Shown: positions 44,838-57,800 of the stretch, in pieces
Position numbering within the stretch: the first letter of the stretch is position 1
How the letters are laid out: the number at the start of each line of letters is the position of its first letter
Source of the DNA: Hydrangea macrophylla
Taxonomy: Eukaryota > Streptophyta > Magnoliopsida > Cornales > Hydrangeaceae
Direction: 5' to 3'
Assembly (NCBI GenBank): GCA_033977485.1
Contig: CM066989.1
Span: 97,545,887-97,609,886, forward strand
Length of the DNA: 64,000 nucleotides
Translations under genes and position numbers: made by a program
The notes under the pieces: model-generated
Databases searched by the model: none
What the model was told of the DNA's origin: nothing
Seen by the model: the letters and a program-made list of their open reading frames with translations, nothing else

Positions 44838-45706
44838 TGAATTGTCATATAAGCATATTTAGAATTGTGCACTCAGCATATAGCTAAGCAATGGAGGTTT
44901 GCTCCATTGCAAGTGATAAGAAAAGAGGAAAGAAGAAATTCCAAGAGTGAGGCTGATGGGATGATAAGATCACTCTTGTTTATGTTTTTGTTCTTTTCAA
45001 TGTTGTAATAAAGAGATTTGAGAAGTTATAACCATGTTTAGTTCGAATCTTGGAAAGGAGTTGTATTATAGTAACCTGTAGTAAAACTTCTATAATTATG
45101 TTCGAAATCATTGATATATATTAGCGTATGTGTTGAATTTGAGTTTAGGCAATCATAGTTAGAATCTGCAAAATACTTTGCAATCTGAGGTAAAACAGTC
45201 GACTGGTTTATGGAAACAGTTGACTGGAGGTCTGTTTTATCCAGCCACTGCCCTGATATATTGAAAATAGTTGGCTGGGCCCAGACACAGGCGACTGGGT
45301 AATTGGGTTGAAATGTTTTTTTTTGTTCTATAAAAGAAACAGTCGACTGGATTATATTTTTAAAATTAGGAATTTCTAATTTCGTTGACTGAGAGGATCA
45401 GTCGACTGAGAATTTGAGACCCCAGTCGACAGGGTCCCCGACACAGTCGACTTGACTAACTGCTGAGTTTTTAAGGCTCTTTGTATCTTACAATTCCAAT
45501 CGACCGGACCCCCGATTAGTCGACTGGACTGTTGTCTTCAAACAGGATGTTTCTTTAAGTGTTTTTAAATACGCAAAACTTTTATCACTCTGAATTTCAT
45601 GGTTTTTACTTATGTTTTTCGCTGCTATTAACTTTAATGGGATTGGATGAGCCTTGATGGTGTGCCACATGTCCTAATTTCGTGCTTAGCAAAATAGGTC
45701 GTGATA
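44838..45706 (+). repeat. GB 5' LTR remnant (3' 0.87 kb)
   Basis: Contains the double hairpin (44872-44909) and CAGTCGACTG cluster (45196-45540). It ends GGTCGTGATA, a decayed form of GGTCATGACA. Confidence 0.85.
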
Positions 45707-45711
45707 TTTAG

Positions 45712-45724
45712 TGGTATCAGAGCA
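45712..45724 (+). other. GB primer binding site
   Basis: TGGTATCAGAGCA, 5 bp after the LTR; complementary to initiator tRNA-Met. Confidence 0.85.
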
Positions 45725-45912
45725 ATATGTAACAAAACCTTGGGAACGTTAGACGACGATTGGAGTGTTGAGCAATTTTGGACATATTCTAGAATGCATT
45801 CATACATAGTATGGATGTTGATGCAAATGGTATGTGGTTATGTATACATGATTTTGTTTATCACCATACATGTATAGTGTTTATGCCTTGAGATTAATAG
45901 GATTGTACAACC

Positions 45913-46905
45913 ATGAGTGACGGTGACCAAGATCTATCGCCATGCACTCGAAGTATGGATCATATGACAAAAATGATTGGAAACATCAAGTATTTATTCA
46001 GAATTTAGCAGAACGATTACCTCCGACACCTCCATTCGAGACAGCACCAATAGCTATGGTACATGCACCTGAGACTCGGAGTGGGAGACCTAAGTCTAAA
46101 CAGTTTTCTTGGAAGAAACCAACAGAATTTCATAGGACATCTAACACAATGCTAGCAGAGCATTGGGTTATGGATATGGAAAGGATTTTTTGATCTATCC
46201 CAATGTCCGATAGGGAAAAATTTTAGAATGCAAGTGATGTACTAAGAGGTAAAGCCCAGATTTAGTGGGTGAACGTTTTGGATCAAGGAGCACCAATAAC
46301 TTGGGAAGGGTTCAAGGTGGAGTTTAATCTCTGATTCTTTTCGCGAGCCACTCACAAAGCGAAAAAGTGAGAGTTTGACAATCTCCAACAATGAGACATG
46401 ACTGTGACCAAATACACTTCCAAGTATAATGCATTGTTGAGATTTAGAAAGGATTCAATACCTGAAGAGGAGGAGGATAGAGTAAGGAAATTTGAGGAAG
46501 GTTTAAGGGAGAATATCCATTTGAGGGTAGAAACCTATGAGTATTCCACTGTGGCAGCGGTGCGGCAAACGGCACTTATAGCTGAAAGTAGAATGGAAGG
46601 ATCAAGGCAAAATCAGCAAGGCAAGCGGGGTAATAAGGGTGGTGATCGAAACGAAGGCGGATCTTTCAAGAAGCCATTTACATGAGGCTCTGGTTCTAGT
46701 TTTAGCAATTCTAGGAGGATACCAAGTAACATACCATTGTGTTCACTCTGCAACCGACCATACAAACCGATGCTTTTTGACGAATTACCAAAATAAAATC
46801 TAAGGGACAAAATGAACAAATTTCTCGTCTTATCCGCGAATCAGGTGTTTTGATTGTGGTACCCTAGGACATCGAGTGAAAGATTGTCCAAGGAAGCATC
46901 TTTAA
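45913..46905 (+). pseudogene. GB gag and zinc knuckle
   Basis: Retrotransposon gag domain: PTEFHRTSNTMLAEHWVMDM, ITWEGFKVEF, then MTVTKYTSKYNALLRFRKDS and EEGLRENIHLRVETYEYSTV. A single CCHC knuckle (CFDCGTLGHRVKDC) lies near 46.85-46.90 kb. Several stops and frame changes interrupt it. Confidence 0.85.
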
Positions 46906-47039
46906 CAATAAGCAAGTTCTATGGCTTCTAGTGGTGCAAAGCTTAAACAGTCTAATGATAGGAGACCAGAGAAAGAGTAGAGAGAAGGGAGGTCATTTCA
47001 GATGAACCCAAGAGATATGTCTACTACGGATACAGTGGT

Positions 47040-47370
47040 CTCAGGTATGGTGCTTGTATGTTCGCACTTAGCATGCATACTCTTTGATTCGGGATCTACT
47101 CATTCATTTGTGTCGCATTATTTTGTTTAACTTTTGAATGTTAAGTCCGCACCACTAGGATATGAATTGTCCATTGCCGTACCACTTAGCAAGCTAGTAG
47201 TAACGTCTACAATATGCAAGAACTGTGAGATCAAACTAAGTGAGAAGTTGATGATCGTAGATCTTTATACTATTGGTATTGAACCATTTTAACGTGATAC
47301 TAGGAATGGATTGGTTATCTTTTAACCAAGCCAAGATAGAATGTGAACGGAAAGAAGTCAATTTTTTATC
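47040..47370 (+). pseudogene. GB aspartic protease
   Basis: Active site LFDSGSTHSFVSH near 47.09 kb, then PLGYELSIAVPL. A stop follows the active site and a frameshift lies before the ILGMDWL-type end. Confidence 0.8.
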
Positions 47371-47374
47371 GTAG

Positions 47375-48330
47375 ATGCACAGAGACTTTTGTTTCCAAGG
47401 GAGTGGGGTTACACCGCTGCCTTATTTGATTTTAGCTATCCAAGCGGGAAAATTATTGAGAAAGGGATGTCAAGGATTTCTATGTTTAGTAATTGATGCT
47501 TCGACGATAGAATTGAAAGTAGAAGATATTCCACTAGTACGAGAGTATCCAAACGTATTCCCAAATGACTTACCAGATGTTCTTATCGAGAGGGAGATTG
47601 AGTTAACCATTGAGATAGTGCCAGACTCAAGACCCATATCGAAAGCACCGTATAGGATGGTACTTGTAGAATTGAAAGAATTGAATCCAACTACAAGAGT
47701 TATTTGACAAAGTTTTCATTTGACCTAGCATATCACTGTGGGAAGCTCTGGTGTTATTTGTGAAGAAGAAAGATGGTTCAATGCATATGTGTGTTGATTA
47801 CCCTGAGTTAAACAAGTTGACAATCAAGAACAAGTATATGTTGCCTAGAATTGATGATATATTTTATATACTTCTTGGGGCACAAGAATTTTTGAAGATA
47901 GATTTGAGATTGGGCTATCATTAGTTAAAAGTAAAAGCCGAGGATGTGGAGAAGACAGTTTTCAGAACACGCTACACACATTATGAGTTCCTAGTAATTC
48001 CATTTGAGTTACTAATGCACTTGCCGCCTTCATGGATGTTATCAACCGAGTCTTTAAGGATTATTTAGATAACTTTGTCATTGTATTCATTGACAACATT
48101 GTTATCTATTCACTAAGTGAGACAAAATACGAGAAATACTTTAGACTCATACTTCAGAGATTACGAGAGAAGCAGCTGTTTGGTAAATTTAAGTGTGAAT
48201 TCTGGTTGTTTAGCATTACTTTTCTTTGTCATGTGATTGACAAGAATGAAGTTTCAGTTGATCCTCACAAAGTGGAAGCAGTAACTAATTGGCAAAGACC
48301 GACATCTGCATCCTAAATTCGAAGTTTCTT
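47375..48330 (+). pseudogene. GB reverse transcriptase with altered active site
   Basis: Reads VREYPNVFPNDLPDV, KAPYRMV, then in a new frame [28 protein letters not shown] and FVIVFIDNIVIYS. The conserved FIDDI has become FIDNI, which removes one catalytic Asp. A TAG at 47922-47924 replaces the Gln of the GYHQLKVK motif. Confidence 0.85.
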
Positions 48331-48790
48331 AGGTTTAGCGGGATACTACCACCATTTCATTAAAAATTTCTCAAAGATTTTGTTGCCTATGACAAAGTTG
48401 ATGAGAAAGGGGGTTACTTTTGAATAGAGTTCAGAATGTGAAGATAGTTTTCAAGAGTTAAAATCGTGATTGACAGGAGTACCTATCTTGACAATACCAT
48501 CCGGAACTGAGGGGTTTGTGATTTATAGGGATGCTTTGCATCAAGGCTTGGGGTTTGTACTTATGTAAGGTGGCAATATGATTGCTTATACGTCTAGACA
48601 GTTGAAGACCCATGAAATTAATTATCCGACTCACGACCTTGAATTGGCCACTATAATCTATGCCTTGAAGATTTGGAAACACTACTTGTACGGGGAAAAG
48701 TGTGAGATTTTCATGGATCACAAGAGTTTGAAATACATTTTCACGCAATGAGACTTAAATATGAGACAGAAGAGATGGTTAGAGTTGATG
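48331..48790 (+). pseudogene. GB RNase H
   Basis: [40 protein letters not shown] and [17 protein letters not shown] are plain, with stops between. It removes the RNA template during cDNA synthesis. Confidence 0.8.
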
Positions 48791-50415
48791 AAGGATTACG
48801 ATTTGCGATTAAGTATCATCTGAGGAAGGCTAATGTGGTAGCTGATGCTTTAAGCCTAAAGACGACAAGGAATTTAACCGACGAGCTAACCCAACAAAAG
48901 GAATTGTTAAAGGAGATGGAACGTTTAGAGTTAGATGTGATTCCAGAGACCCATGGTGGCTTAATGATGGCAATCATAGCTCATTCAGACATTATTGAAA
49001 AGATCAAGGAAGAACAGTTTAACGAATGTTATTTATGTAAAATGAGATATGAGATGTCTTTGGGAAAGTGACTGGGCTTTACATTGGCACAAGGAGTATT
49101 GATGCTTGAGAATCGATTGTGTGTACCGAACATAAAAGACTTGAAAAATTGACTTTTAGAAGAGGCTCATAGTACTAGATATCCAATTCATCCAGAAGTA
49201 ACAAGACATACCAGCACTTGTGAGAGAACTTTTGGTGGAGAGGGATGAAGTGGGAAGTTGCTATGTTTGTGTCCGAATGTTCGGCATGTCAACAAGTCAA
49301 GGTAGAGAGACAAGTACCCGTAGGACTACTACAACCACTACCAGTGTCAGAGTGTAATAGGATGAGATCACAATTGATTTTATTTCTGAATTTCCACGTT
49401 CGCTTAACAAGAACAACAAGATTTGAGTTGTAGTTGACAAGTTAATGAAATCAGCACATTTTCTACCGATCAAGATGACTAAGCCATCTAGACTAGCAAA
49501 GTTGTATGTGAAAGAGGTTGTGAGACTACACGAAGTTCCAGCAGTGATTATATTGGATTGTGATAGTAGTTTTACATCAAGATTTTTAGAAAGTTTGTAG
49601 AAGGCCATGGGTACCAAACTGAGTTTCAATACTGCCTTTCATCCTCAGACCAACAGACAGTCAGAATGAATGATTCAAACCTTAGAGGATATGCTTCGAT
49701 TATATGTTCTTGACTTTGGAAATGATTGGGAGAGGCACATACCGTTAGTCAAATTTGCTTACAACAACGGGTTTTAGTTAAGTATTGGGATGGCACCATA
49801 TGAAGCTTTGTATGGCTAAAAGTGTTGTTCACCAGTTTGTGGGACCGAGGTTGGGGAAAGAAGGTTGATAGGGCCAGAGATAATACAGTTTACTACAGAA
49901 AAAGGTGAAGTTAATCCAGGAGCAACTTAAGGTAGCTCAAAGTAGTTATAAGAGCTATGTAGACTCTAAGCTACGACCGATGATGTTTGAAGTGGGAGAC
50001 TTTGTGTACTCGTGAGTATTACCTTCGAAGGGCATTGTTCAATTTAGAAAGAGGGGAAAGCTCACCTTGAGATTTGTAGGACCGTTTGAGATCCTAAAGA
50101 AAGTGGGACCGGTGGCTTACCGACTAGCCTTATCATCCGAGTTGGAACATGTGCAAAATGCATTCCATGTGTCAATGTTGAGACGGTGTATGACGGACAT
50201 GAGTAAAATCATAATACCGGAACCATTATAGATCCAAGAAGACTTAACCTACATAGAGCATCCAATAGAGATTTTGGATTCGAAAGAGCAAGTATTGAGA
50301 ACAATGACGATTCTAATGGTGAAGGTATTATGGTGTAGTCACACAGTTGAGGAAGTTACATGGGAGAATGAGGAAGAGATGAGGGATGAGCATCCATATC
50401 TTTTCGATACATGAG
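48791..50415 (+). pseudogene. GB integrase and C-terminal chromodomain-like region
   Basis: Zinc-binding part near 49.2 kb (FVSECSACQQVK). The DDE core includes SAHFLPIKMTKPSRLAKLY, a DCDSSFTSRF segment and AFHPQTNRQSE, with stops inside. The C-terminal part has RKRGKLTLRFVGPFEI, VFHVSMLRR-like AFHVSMLRRC and the TVEEVTWENEEEMRDEHPYL end typical of Tekay-type elements. Confidence 0.82.
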
Positions 50416-50441
50416 ATATAAGTTTGGAGACAAAATTCCTT

Positions 50442-50456
50442 TTTGGAGAGGAGAGT
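50442..50456 (+). other. GB polypurine tract
   Basis: TTGGAGAGGAGAGT directly before the 3' LTR; primes second-strand synthesis. Confidence 0.75.
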
Positions 50457-51020
50457 TGTCAAACCTGTCCCAGGGAAAATCAATTGTTTTAAATTGCATA
50501 TTTGAATTTTAGAATTATTAATGTTGATTAATAATTGAGATATGGTTGACTGTGGTCAACGGAAGGTGAGTGTTAGGTGAGGACACGAGGAGTTGATACT
50601 TCATGAGGAATTGACATGGCTAAATGGCATTTGTTTGATTTAAATGTTATTTGAAATATCTGGTGTATGTGAATATTAATTATACATGTTTTTGTATCAT
50701 TTATGGTATTGTTGATCTTGTTTTAGATCATTTTGAACACTACAGTGGAAACAGGTGATATGTTGCATAAAAGGTAGGTTTTATAGAAATTCCACGGAAA
50801 TAGTTTTTGGAACGTAATTTCGGACCCAAATGGAACTTAGATGAAAACTTCTATGATTTATAGTTTTTCACTCGTGAGGTAATGAATTAGACGTTTAAGA
50901 TGTTTCGGGAGATAATTAGGAGTTTTGAGAACTCGTGGGGAGGAAAACATAATTTTCGAGAGTTGTGCCTATAAATAGGAAACTTAAGATTTTCTTCATA
51001 AATATCGAAATATGTATATA

Positions 51021-52751
51021 TCTATACTACTATAGAAAACTAAATGAAGGGTACCCAACAATTTTTTACTCTCACTCATATTTACAGAAAAACCAATATA
51101 ATTTTTCACACAAAAAATAAAATCAGTGTCTCAAACTGGAATTTACCATTTCTATAACCCACCATCCCACGTCTCACAACTCCCCTTCCCCAACTTAAAC
51201 TACCACAAAAAACTCTCTACAAGTCATTTATACTTCAAGAAGACGATCTGTAATTGCAGATGGACACATAATAGGTACAAACAGTCCCTGCCTTCATCAT
51301 CTCTCACCGAAGAAAACATAGGTACGTAATCTTCCAACTTGCTGATTTTCATTTACCACTTTTTTTAAGGAAACTGTGCTACCTTATTTTATCTAATTTA
51401 AGATGTTGAGTGAACATATGTTGGACAAGTTTCTTTGGTTTGTCAGCATGTAATGGGGCCTTATATATTGCACCATGTAATTTAGTTTACCATTGCACTT
51501 TCCATGAAAATTTGTTTCATACATTACTGTTCTACCATTTTTCCAACACACACTGATGTTACATTACTCAATTTTATTTTCCTTTTTTTTTTCCTCCTCT
51601 ATCATAAATGTGTATCATATCATGCGTCCCAAAATTATTCCCAAATTTGGTACCCAAATGCTTTTACCCTATTTAGTGTTCTATGCATATGTTGGTGCTC
51701 ATGTGCTTATTCCCAAATTTGGTACCCAAATACTTTTATTCTTTAAATTATTTAGTGTTCCATGCTTAAGTGGGTGCCCATATGCTTTTCCCAAATTTAG
51801 TACATTTCCAACAATTCTGTAACTCACTCTAAGTAGCTATAATGTCACACTTTTTTTTTCATTTTTTTCCCTTTTTGTCCCACTTCTTGGGTCTTTCTGA
51901 ACTTCCAAAAAAACTCCAATTACGGTCTTCCCAAACAGTGATATATTTAGCCATAGTACTAAATTCCTGGTTGCCAAATTTTAGTCCCAAATGTATAATC
52001 ATGTGATGAGTCCCAATTTGATTCCCAAATGAATTGCTATGATCCCCAAATTAGAATCCCAAATGCTTTCATATCCTAAATTCATTCACCATACTATTAT
52101 TCTCAAATGTGTGCTATATTTATATACATGCATAATCATGTGATGATTCTCAAATTGATTCCCAAATGTATTGATATGGTCCCCAAATTAGACCCCAAAT
52201 GCTTTAATATCCCAAATTCATTCACAATATCATTATTATTAGTTACGATGGAAACCAGTGAATTTTCAAATGATTATAGGTGTGGCCACTGTACCATTAC
52301 TTTTTTAATGTTTCAACCTTATGTACTGTTCAACACCAAATGCTTTAATATCCCAAGTTCATTAAAGTTTAACATTGATGGTCATATTGGTTTGTTGTGT
52401 TTTAGCTTTCACTTTTTAAAATTGAAAAAATTACCCAATGATATATTCTCTTCCTCTATTTTGGAAGTCTTTCTTATTTACTCCTGTATTCAAATGTGTA
52501 GATATTCATATACAATCATGGACCATAACCCAAGTCTAGCAATATTCATCTTTTGTTTTTCTCTGACTATTTATCTACTTTAGCATTTTTTTTTTAAAAA
52601 AATCCCTTCTGAATCTCCTTATTTCGATAATTGACATAGCAGAATCAGAGTGGAATTCATATACAATCATAGTGATGTTTATTACTTAGATTTGTAAAGA
52701 TGCAATTACGTCAATGCGTTACACACGCAATGCATGTGCCCCGTCCGCTAG
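51021..52751 (+). mobile_element. Non-autonomous Helitron (1.73 kb)
   Basis: Begins TCTATACTACTATAG after an A and ends CTAG before a T, the A|T insertion rule of Helitrons, with no target duplication. A TGCGT-TACAC-ACGCA hairpin lies 18 bp before the CTAG end. Removing it restores the GB LTR as seen in the left arm. No Rep/helicase is visible. The interior has repeated CCCAAATTTGGTACCCAAAT blocks. Confidence 0.9.
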
Positions 52752-52754
52752 TCT

Positions 52755-52756
<2 letters not shown>

Positions 52757-52798
<42 letters not shown>

Positions 52799-52806
52799 GA
52801 GAGAGA
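52757..52806. repeat. (GA)n microsatellite of GB LTR
   Basis: Corresponds to the CT run at 15838-15858 in the left arm copy but is longer. Confidence 0.95.
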
Positions 52807-54366
52807 AAGAAAGGAGATTATTTTCCCATGAGCTTTGCGATGCCGATCGAAGACCTTTTGGTCGTCAGTTTTTTCTCAGATTTTGTTTTTGAACTATTAC
52901 GTTTTGATACCTCTTAGGCCATGTTTGGCAAACTTTTCACGAAAAACCTAATATTGGAATTTTGGGAAAAAAATGTTAATACTTGTAGGAATCGCTTGAA
53001 ATTAGAGATCTAACGTTTAATCAGTGCCCTAGTATTTCCCTCAAAGTTATAGAGCTATAGCACGAGGCATGAATTCTAGATCTGTGTTTTATAAGAAATT
53101 TATACGTTTTAAATATCAAACTTGATATTTTGGATCTGGACGGAATTCATGTATTAATTAGGCCCATTATTTATGCACATAAAAATGCGATAAAAGCACA
53201 TATAGATGTTTATGTGATCATACTATGTGTCTATTTGGGTCAAATGGGGGTTTGGTGCTATTACATCCAGGGGTAAGCTCCTCGATGTTTGAGGATTGTA
53301 ACATCGATAGTTGCTGTGTCTGGTTTGGAGAAAGGTCCGGCCAGGACACGGTACCTGGTATGGAGAAAGGCCCAACCAAAGCACGGGTGCGTGGAAGAGG
53401 AAGGCCTTCCACGACATCAATCTCATTTACCGGATAGAAGAGTACCACTATCCCTAGAGACTATTTTGATGTGTTTTAGATGTTTTAAAGTATGAATTGT
53501 CGTATAAGCATATATTTAGAATTGTGCACTCAGCATAAGCTGAACAGTGGAGCTTTATTCCATTACAGGTGATAAGAAGAGAGGAAAGAAGAAACGTGAG
53601 GAGTGAGGTCAATTGGACGACAGGATCACTCTTGTTTATGTTTTTTTTTTCAATGTTGTAATAAAGATATTTGAGAAGTTATAACCATGTTTAGATCGAA
53701 TCTTGGGAAGGAGTTGTATTATAGTAACCTGTAGTAAATTTTTTGTAATTATGTTTGAAATCGTTAATATATATTAGCGTATGTGTTGGATTTGAGTTTC
53801 AGCAATCATAGTTAGAATCTGCAAAATGCTTCGCAATGTGAGGTAAAACAGTCGATTGGAGGTCTGTTTGATCCAGCCACTGCCCTTATACATTGGAAAA
53901 CAGTCAACTGGGCCCTGACATAGTCGACTGGGTAATTGGGTTGAAATGTTTTTTTTTTTTTGGTTCTATGAAAAAAATAGCCGATTGGGTGAAAACTATA
54001 GTCGACTTGATTGTATTTTCAAAATTGGGAATTTCTGATTTCGTCGACTAAGAGGATCAATCGATTAATAATTTGAGACCCCACTCGACTGGGTCCCCGA
54101 CACAGTCGACTGGACAACCTATTGAGTTTTTTAGGCTCTCTGTATCTTATATTTCCAGTCGACTGGACCACCGATCAATCGACTGGATTGCTGTCTTCAA
54201 ATAGGATGTTTCGTTAAGTGTTTTCAAATTCGCAAAACTTTTTATCACGATGAATTTTATGATTTTTACTTATATTTTCCGCTGCTATTTACTTTAATGG
54301 AATTGGATGAGCCTTGGTGGCATGCCACATGTCCTATTTTTGCGCGTAGCGAGATGGATCATGACA

Positions 54367-54841
54367 CACATGGGTGTATTTGATGAAAGAAAAGAGTGAA
54401 GTGTTTTCTATCTTCAAATCTTTCCATAAAATCTTGTGTACCCAATTTGGAGCAATTGTGAAAATTGTTAGGTCTGATAAGGGAAGGGAATACATTGACA
54501 CAGGACTAGCTGATTATTTCTTTGATCAAGGAATGGTTCATCAAACTTCCTGTACCAATGCTTCCAAATAGAATGGAGTTGCGGAATGCAGGAACCGCCA
54601 CCTTTTAGAAATCGCTAGGTCTATGATGTTTTTAATGCAAGTTCCTAAATTCTACTAGGGGAGTTTCAAGGTCTGTATCTTCTGATTCCTCAATGTCATC
54701 GCTGTTCGCCGTTCCTCCTAAAGTCTTTGGTTGTACCTGTTTTTTTTTCATAATCATTCTCCTACCCATGGTAAGTTGGACCCTCAAGCTATTAAATGTG
54801 TATTTTTGGGTTACTCCCCCACATACAAAGGGTTACAAGTG
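54367..54841 (+). pseudogene. C1 integrase core, right copy
   Basis: YLMKEKSEVFSIFKSFHKIL, VRSDKGREY and NGVAECRNRHLLEIARSMMF are the catalytic core of copia integrase; IKCVFLGYSPTYKG is its C-terminal part. Stops and a frameshift are present. The Tat-like LTR then interrupts it. Confidence 0.85.
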
Positions 54842-57800
54842 TGTAGGCACCCCATTTTGTCAACTATCAGATTTAGGAGACTCATAGCTTGGTGGTTCAC
54901 GATGATAAAAAAAGACTCAAAAAGAACTCCTAGAAGTTAGTTGTATCTCTCAAAATGCTCGGAATGACCAAAATGCCCCTGAAGACCCAAACACTCCCAG
55001 ATTTGGACCGAAAGTTCTGAAAACATGCTACGTCATAAAAAAGTACCAAAAATGAGTTTTGAAGCAAAATCAAATAAAATCGTCGGCTCCCAAAGACCCC
55101 CGGAAGTTCCCAGAAAGTCCCCGTTGATCGGTTTGACCCAAGTTTGACCAGGTTTGACCAAGATTTGTCCGAAATCGTCCAAATTCTCCAGAAAGTTTCG
55201 AGATCATTCTAGATCATGTGAAAAGTACTAAAATGAGTTTTAAAAGAAAATCGGACGAAAACGTCAGCTCTTGGGAGCTCCTAGAGGTTTCCAGAACTTC
55301 CTAGAGATCCCAGGTTTGATCGATTTGACTTAAAAGTTAACTTTGAAATCGGAGCATAGTGTTATTTTTCAAACATTTTTCATGGATACTAGAGGTCAAT
55401 AGCTTTCCAACGGTATATCGCACATAATTTCTGGATTTAAGACGAATTTATTATGAATTTTCGAAGGTTAAAAAGATGATCAAATCGACTTTTATAGCGA
55501 ATACTGCAAAACTTTTCAAAGTGACCTGTCTCCAAACTATCTTTTTATGAAAAGTAGACTCCATTACCTTTCCAACGGTATATCACAACCTCGATTTGGA
55601 GTTTGTATGCACTTTCTGTGAATTTCGGACAAAATAGGGCCTATTTGCGAATACCGAAACCTCTGGGGGGCCTAAACAGCATTATCCGGACATTGGAGGA
55701 GCGGTGCCGCCACGGCATTGGACCACTGCCATCGCAGCATAGGCCCAGTGCCTCCGCGACACTCTCCCCCAGAACAGTCCATTTTTGTAATTTATTTTGG
55801 GGGTCTAATTTGATTAGTTGAAAACCAAAACGACGTAGTTTCTTGTTCACAGATGTTTGGGACCAATGGGAGCACTCTTTAAATCCCAAAAACACCCCAA
55901 ATTGGCCTATATAAACCCCCATTGGCTTATCATTTAGGGGGGGGGGTGCAAACACAAGTTTAGAAAAGTTGTAGAGAGAAAGTTGTAGAGATAAGGTTAG
56001 GATAGTGAAAGTGAGCTTCCTCCTTTTGAATTTCATTAAGAAAGTGAGTTCTCAACCTTGTTTTTTACTTTATTACTCCACTTTACTTCACATTCAATAC
56101 ACCCAACCACCATTTTATTGAGTATTTATGAGATAGGAAGCTACTTCCATGTCCAAAGTCACCATATATGAGTGAATCACCAGCAACAAGTCCAAAATCT
56201 CATTGAATATCATCTATTGATCGCTTTACTTGCCTATTTACATACTATTTTCATCTCTTCTTAATCTCATTTCTTTTTGAATTTTCTTTATTTACTTACT
56301 AGTTCATCATCATCTAAATGATGACATGAATTTTGAGGTTAGTGAATCCTTATGGATAGTAGCTCTTAACCTCAAAAACATGTTTGATAGATGGTTATGA
56401 CTTTAATACATTCCTATGTATTCTTGAAGTCACATTCAAATTAAAACAAATCTCTCTAACATTCTTGGAAGTTCTTGACTTGAGTTTGATGTTGATATTC
56501 CAAGAGGTTATAATCTCCATTTGATATTGAAAATATGCTTTCAAAAATCCCTATTTCAAAACCCCTCTAAAACCCCAAAATTTGGATTCCAAGAAATACA
56601 CCTTGTGTTCCCAAAAATTTTCAAAACAGTGAATGATCTGAGTTCAAATATTTCTTTAGAACTCGATACTCAAAGGGTGATTACAAGACCACTTGGAAAG
56701 TCTTCCTAATTCATTATAGAACACCCATGATTTTTGGTTTGACCTAAAAACACTTGGAAGGGTTCCATTTTAGTCCAAACATTCCTTCTAGACATTCTGC
56801 TTTTACTGTCACAGTAGCTAGGTTGATTTTCAACTTATTTTTCAGAAAACTTTTCCAAAAGGGGTGGTCCCAACTCATTTTTTCCTTGAACTTCAGTGTC
56901 TTATAGAGCTCTCTGTATAATATGGGCCTCTAGATGGTTTCTTTTCATTTTCTAAGATTTTTCAACATTTCAGTCGACAGTACGGATTCTATTTCTGAGT
57001 AACATCTATTTTTTATATGATATCTCTCAATCTATGATACTTATTGTGATTTGGCTTTTTATATGTGTTCTAGACATAATAAGGATGATCTCCATAAAAA
57101 ATCATGAACTAAAAACATTCCTAACCCCTCTTTTCTATTTTTACAAAATCAACTCACTATTCTGTCCACTATTCACAGCAAGCATGCTTTTACTTTCATT
57201 CTTTGATTTGATGCTTACATGCACTCCAAATTAGCTCATATCTTAGGAAGTAGTTCATACTACATTTGTATACATCGTATAGTAATTTTCTTCATACATT
57301 CATGCATACTCTAGACTTCTAAGTCACTTTAGAAAGTCCATGTACATAAACACAGTACAATCTTTGCATAGTCTAGGATCATACATTGCATCCATGCAAG
57401 ATTTGGAGTTTTAGTGACTCCTAATCTAAGAAGATTATAAGGAATGAACTTGATTATACGTTCATGCTTCCCCTCGATCACATCTTCCTTTGTCATCTGT
57501 TCCGGGGATTGAGAGGTCTTCTTTTCTCAAAGATTAACATGCATCATACTAGCTTGCTAAGCATATTTTGATTTCTTTGATTATTTGTTTCAAGAGCAAT
57601 TCATGTCCCCTTTAGATTAGGAAAACTTGATTACTTGATATGTGATAAGACGATTTGTTTTTATGATCTTTCACCTTTGCATTGTGTGATATTTAGCTTA
57701 GATCTTATGAATGATATCTTATCTTTTGATCTTCCATTTCAAGATTCTTATGAGATGTAATATATTATCATAGTATTAATTGTCAAACTAAACATAGTAT

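Larger units (their letters stand above)
44838..54366 (+). mobile_element. Ty3/gypsy chromovirus-like element GB, right arm, decayed
   Basis: Order: truncated 5' LTR, primer site, gag, protease, reverse transcriptase, RNase H, integrase, a C-terminal chromodomain-like region, polypurine tract and 3' LTR. Domain order and the HPIEILDSKEQVLR end fit the Tekay/Del lineage. All coding parts carry stops and frameshifts. It lies in C1 in the same relative orientation and place as the left arm GB LTR. The 5' LTR lacks its TATA region, so it cannot drive transcription. Confidence 0.88.
50457..54366 (+). repeat. GB 3' LTR, split by a Helitron
   Basis: TGTCAAACCTGTCCC...GATCATGACA. Without the Helitron it is 2179 bp, against 2188 bp in the left arm. 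It has a TATA box (CCTATAAATAGGA) at about 50969, the double hairpin near 53529-53566 and the palindrome cluster 53850-54190. Confidence 0.88.
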
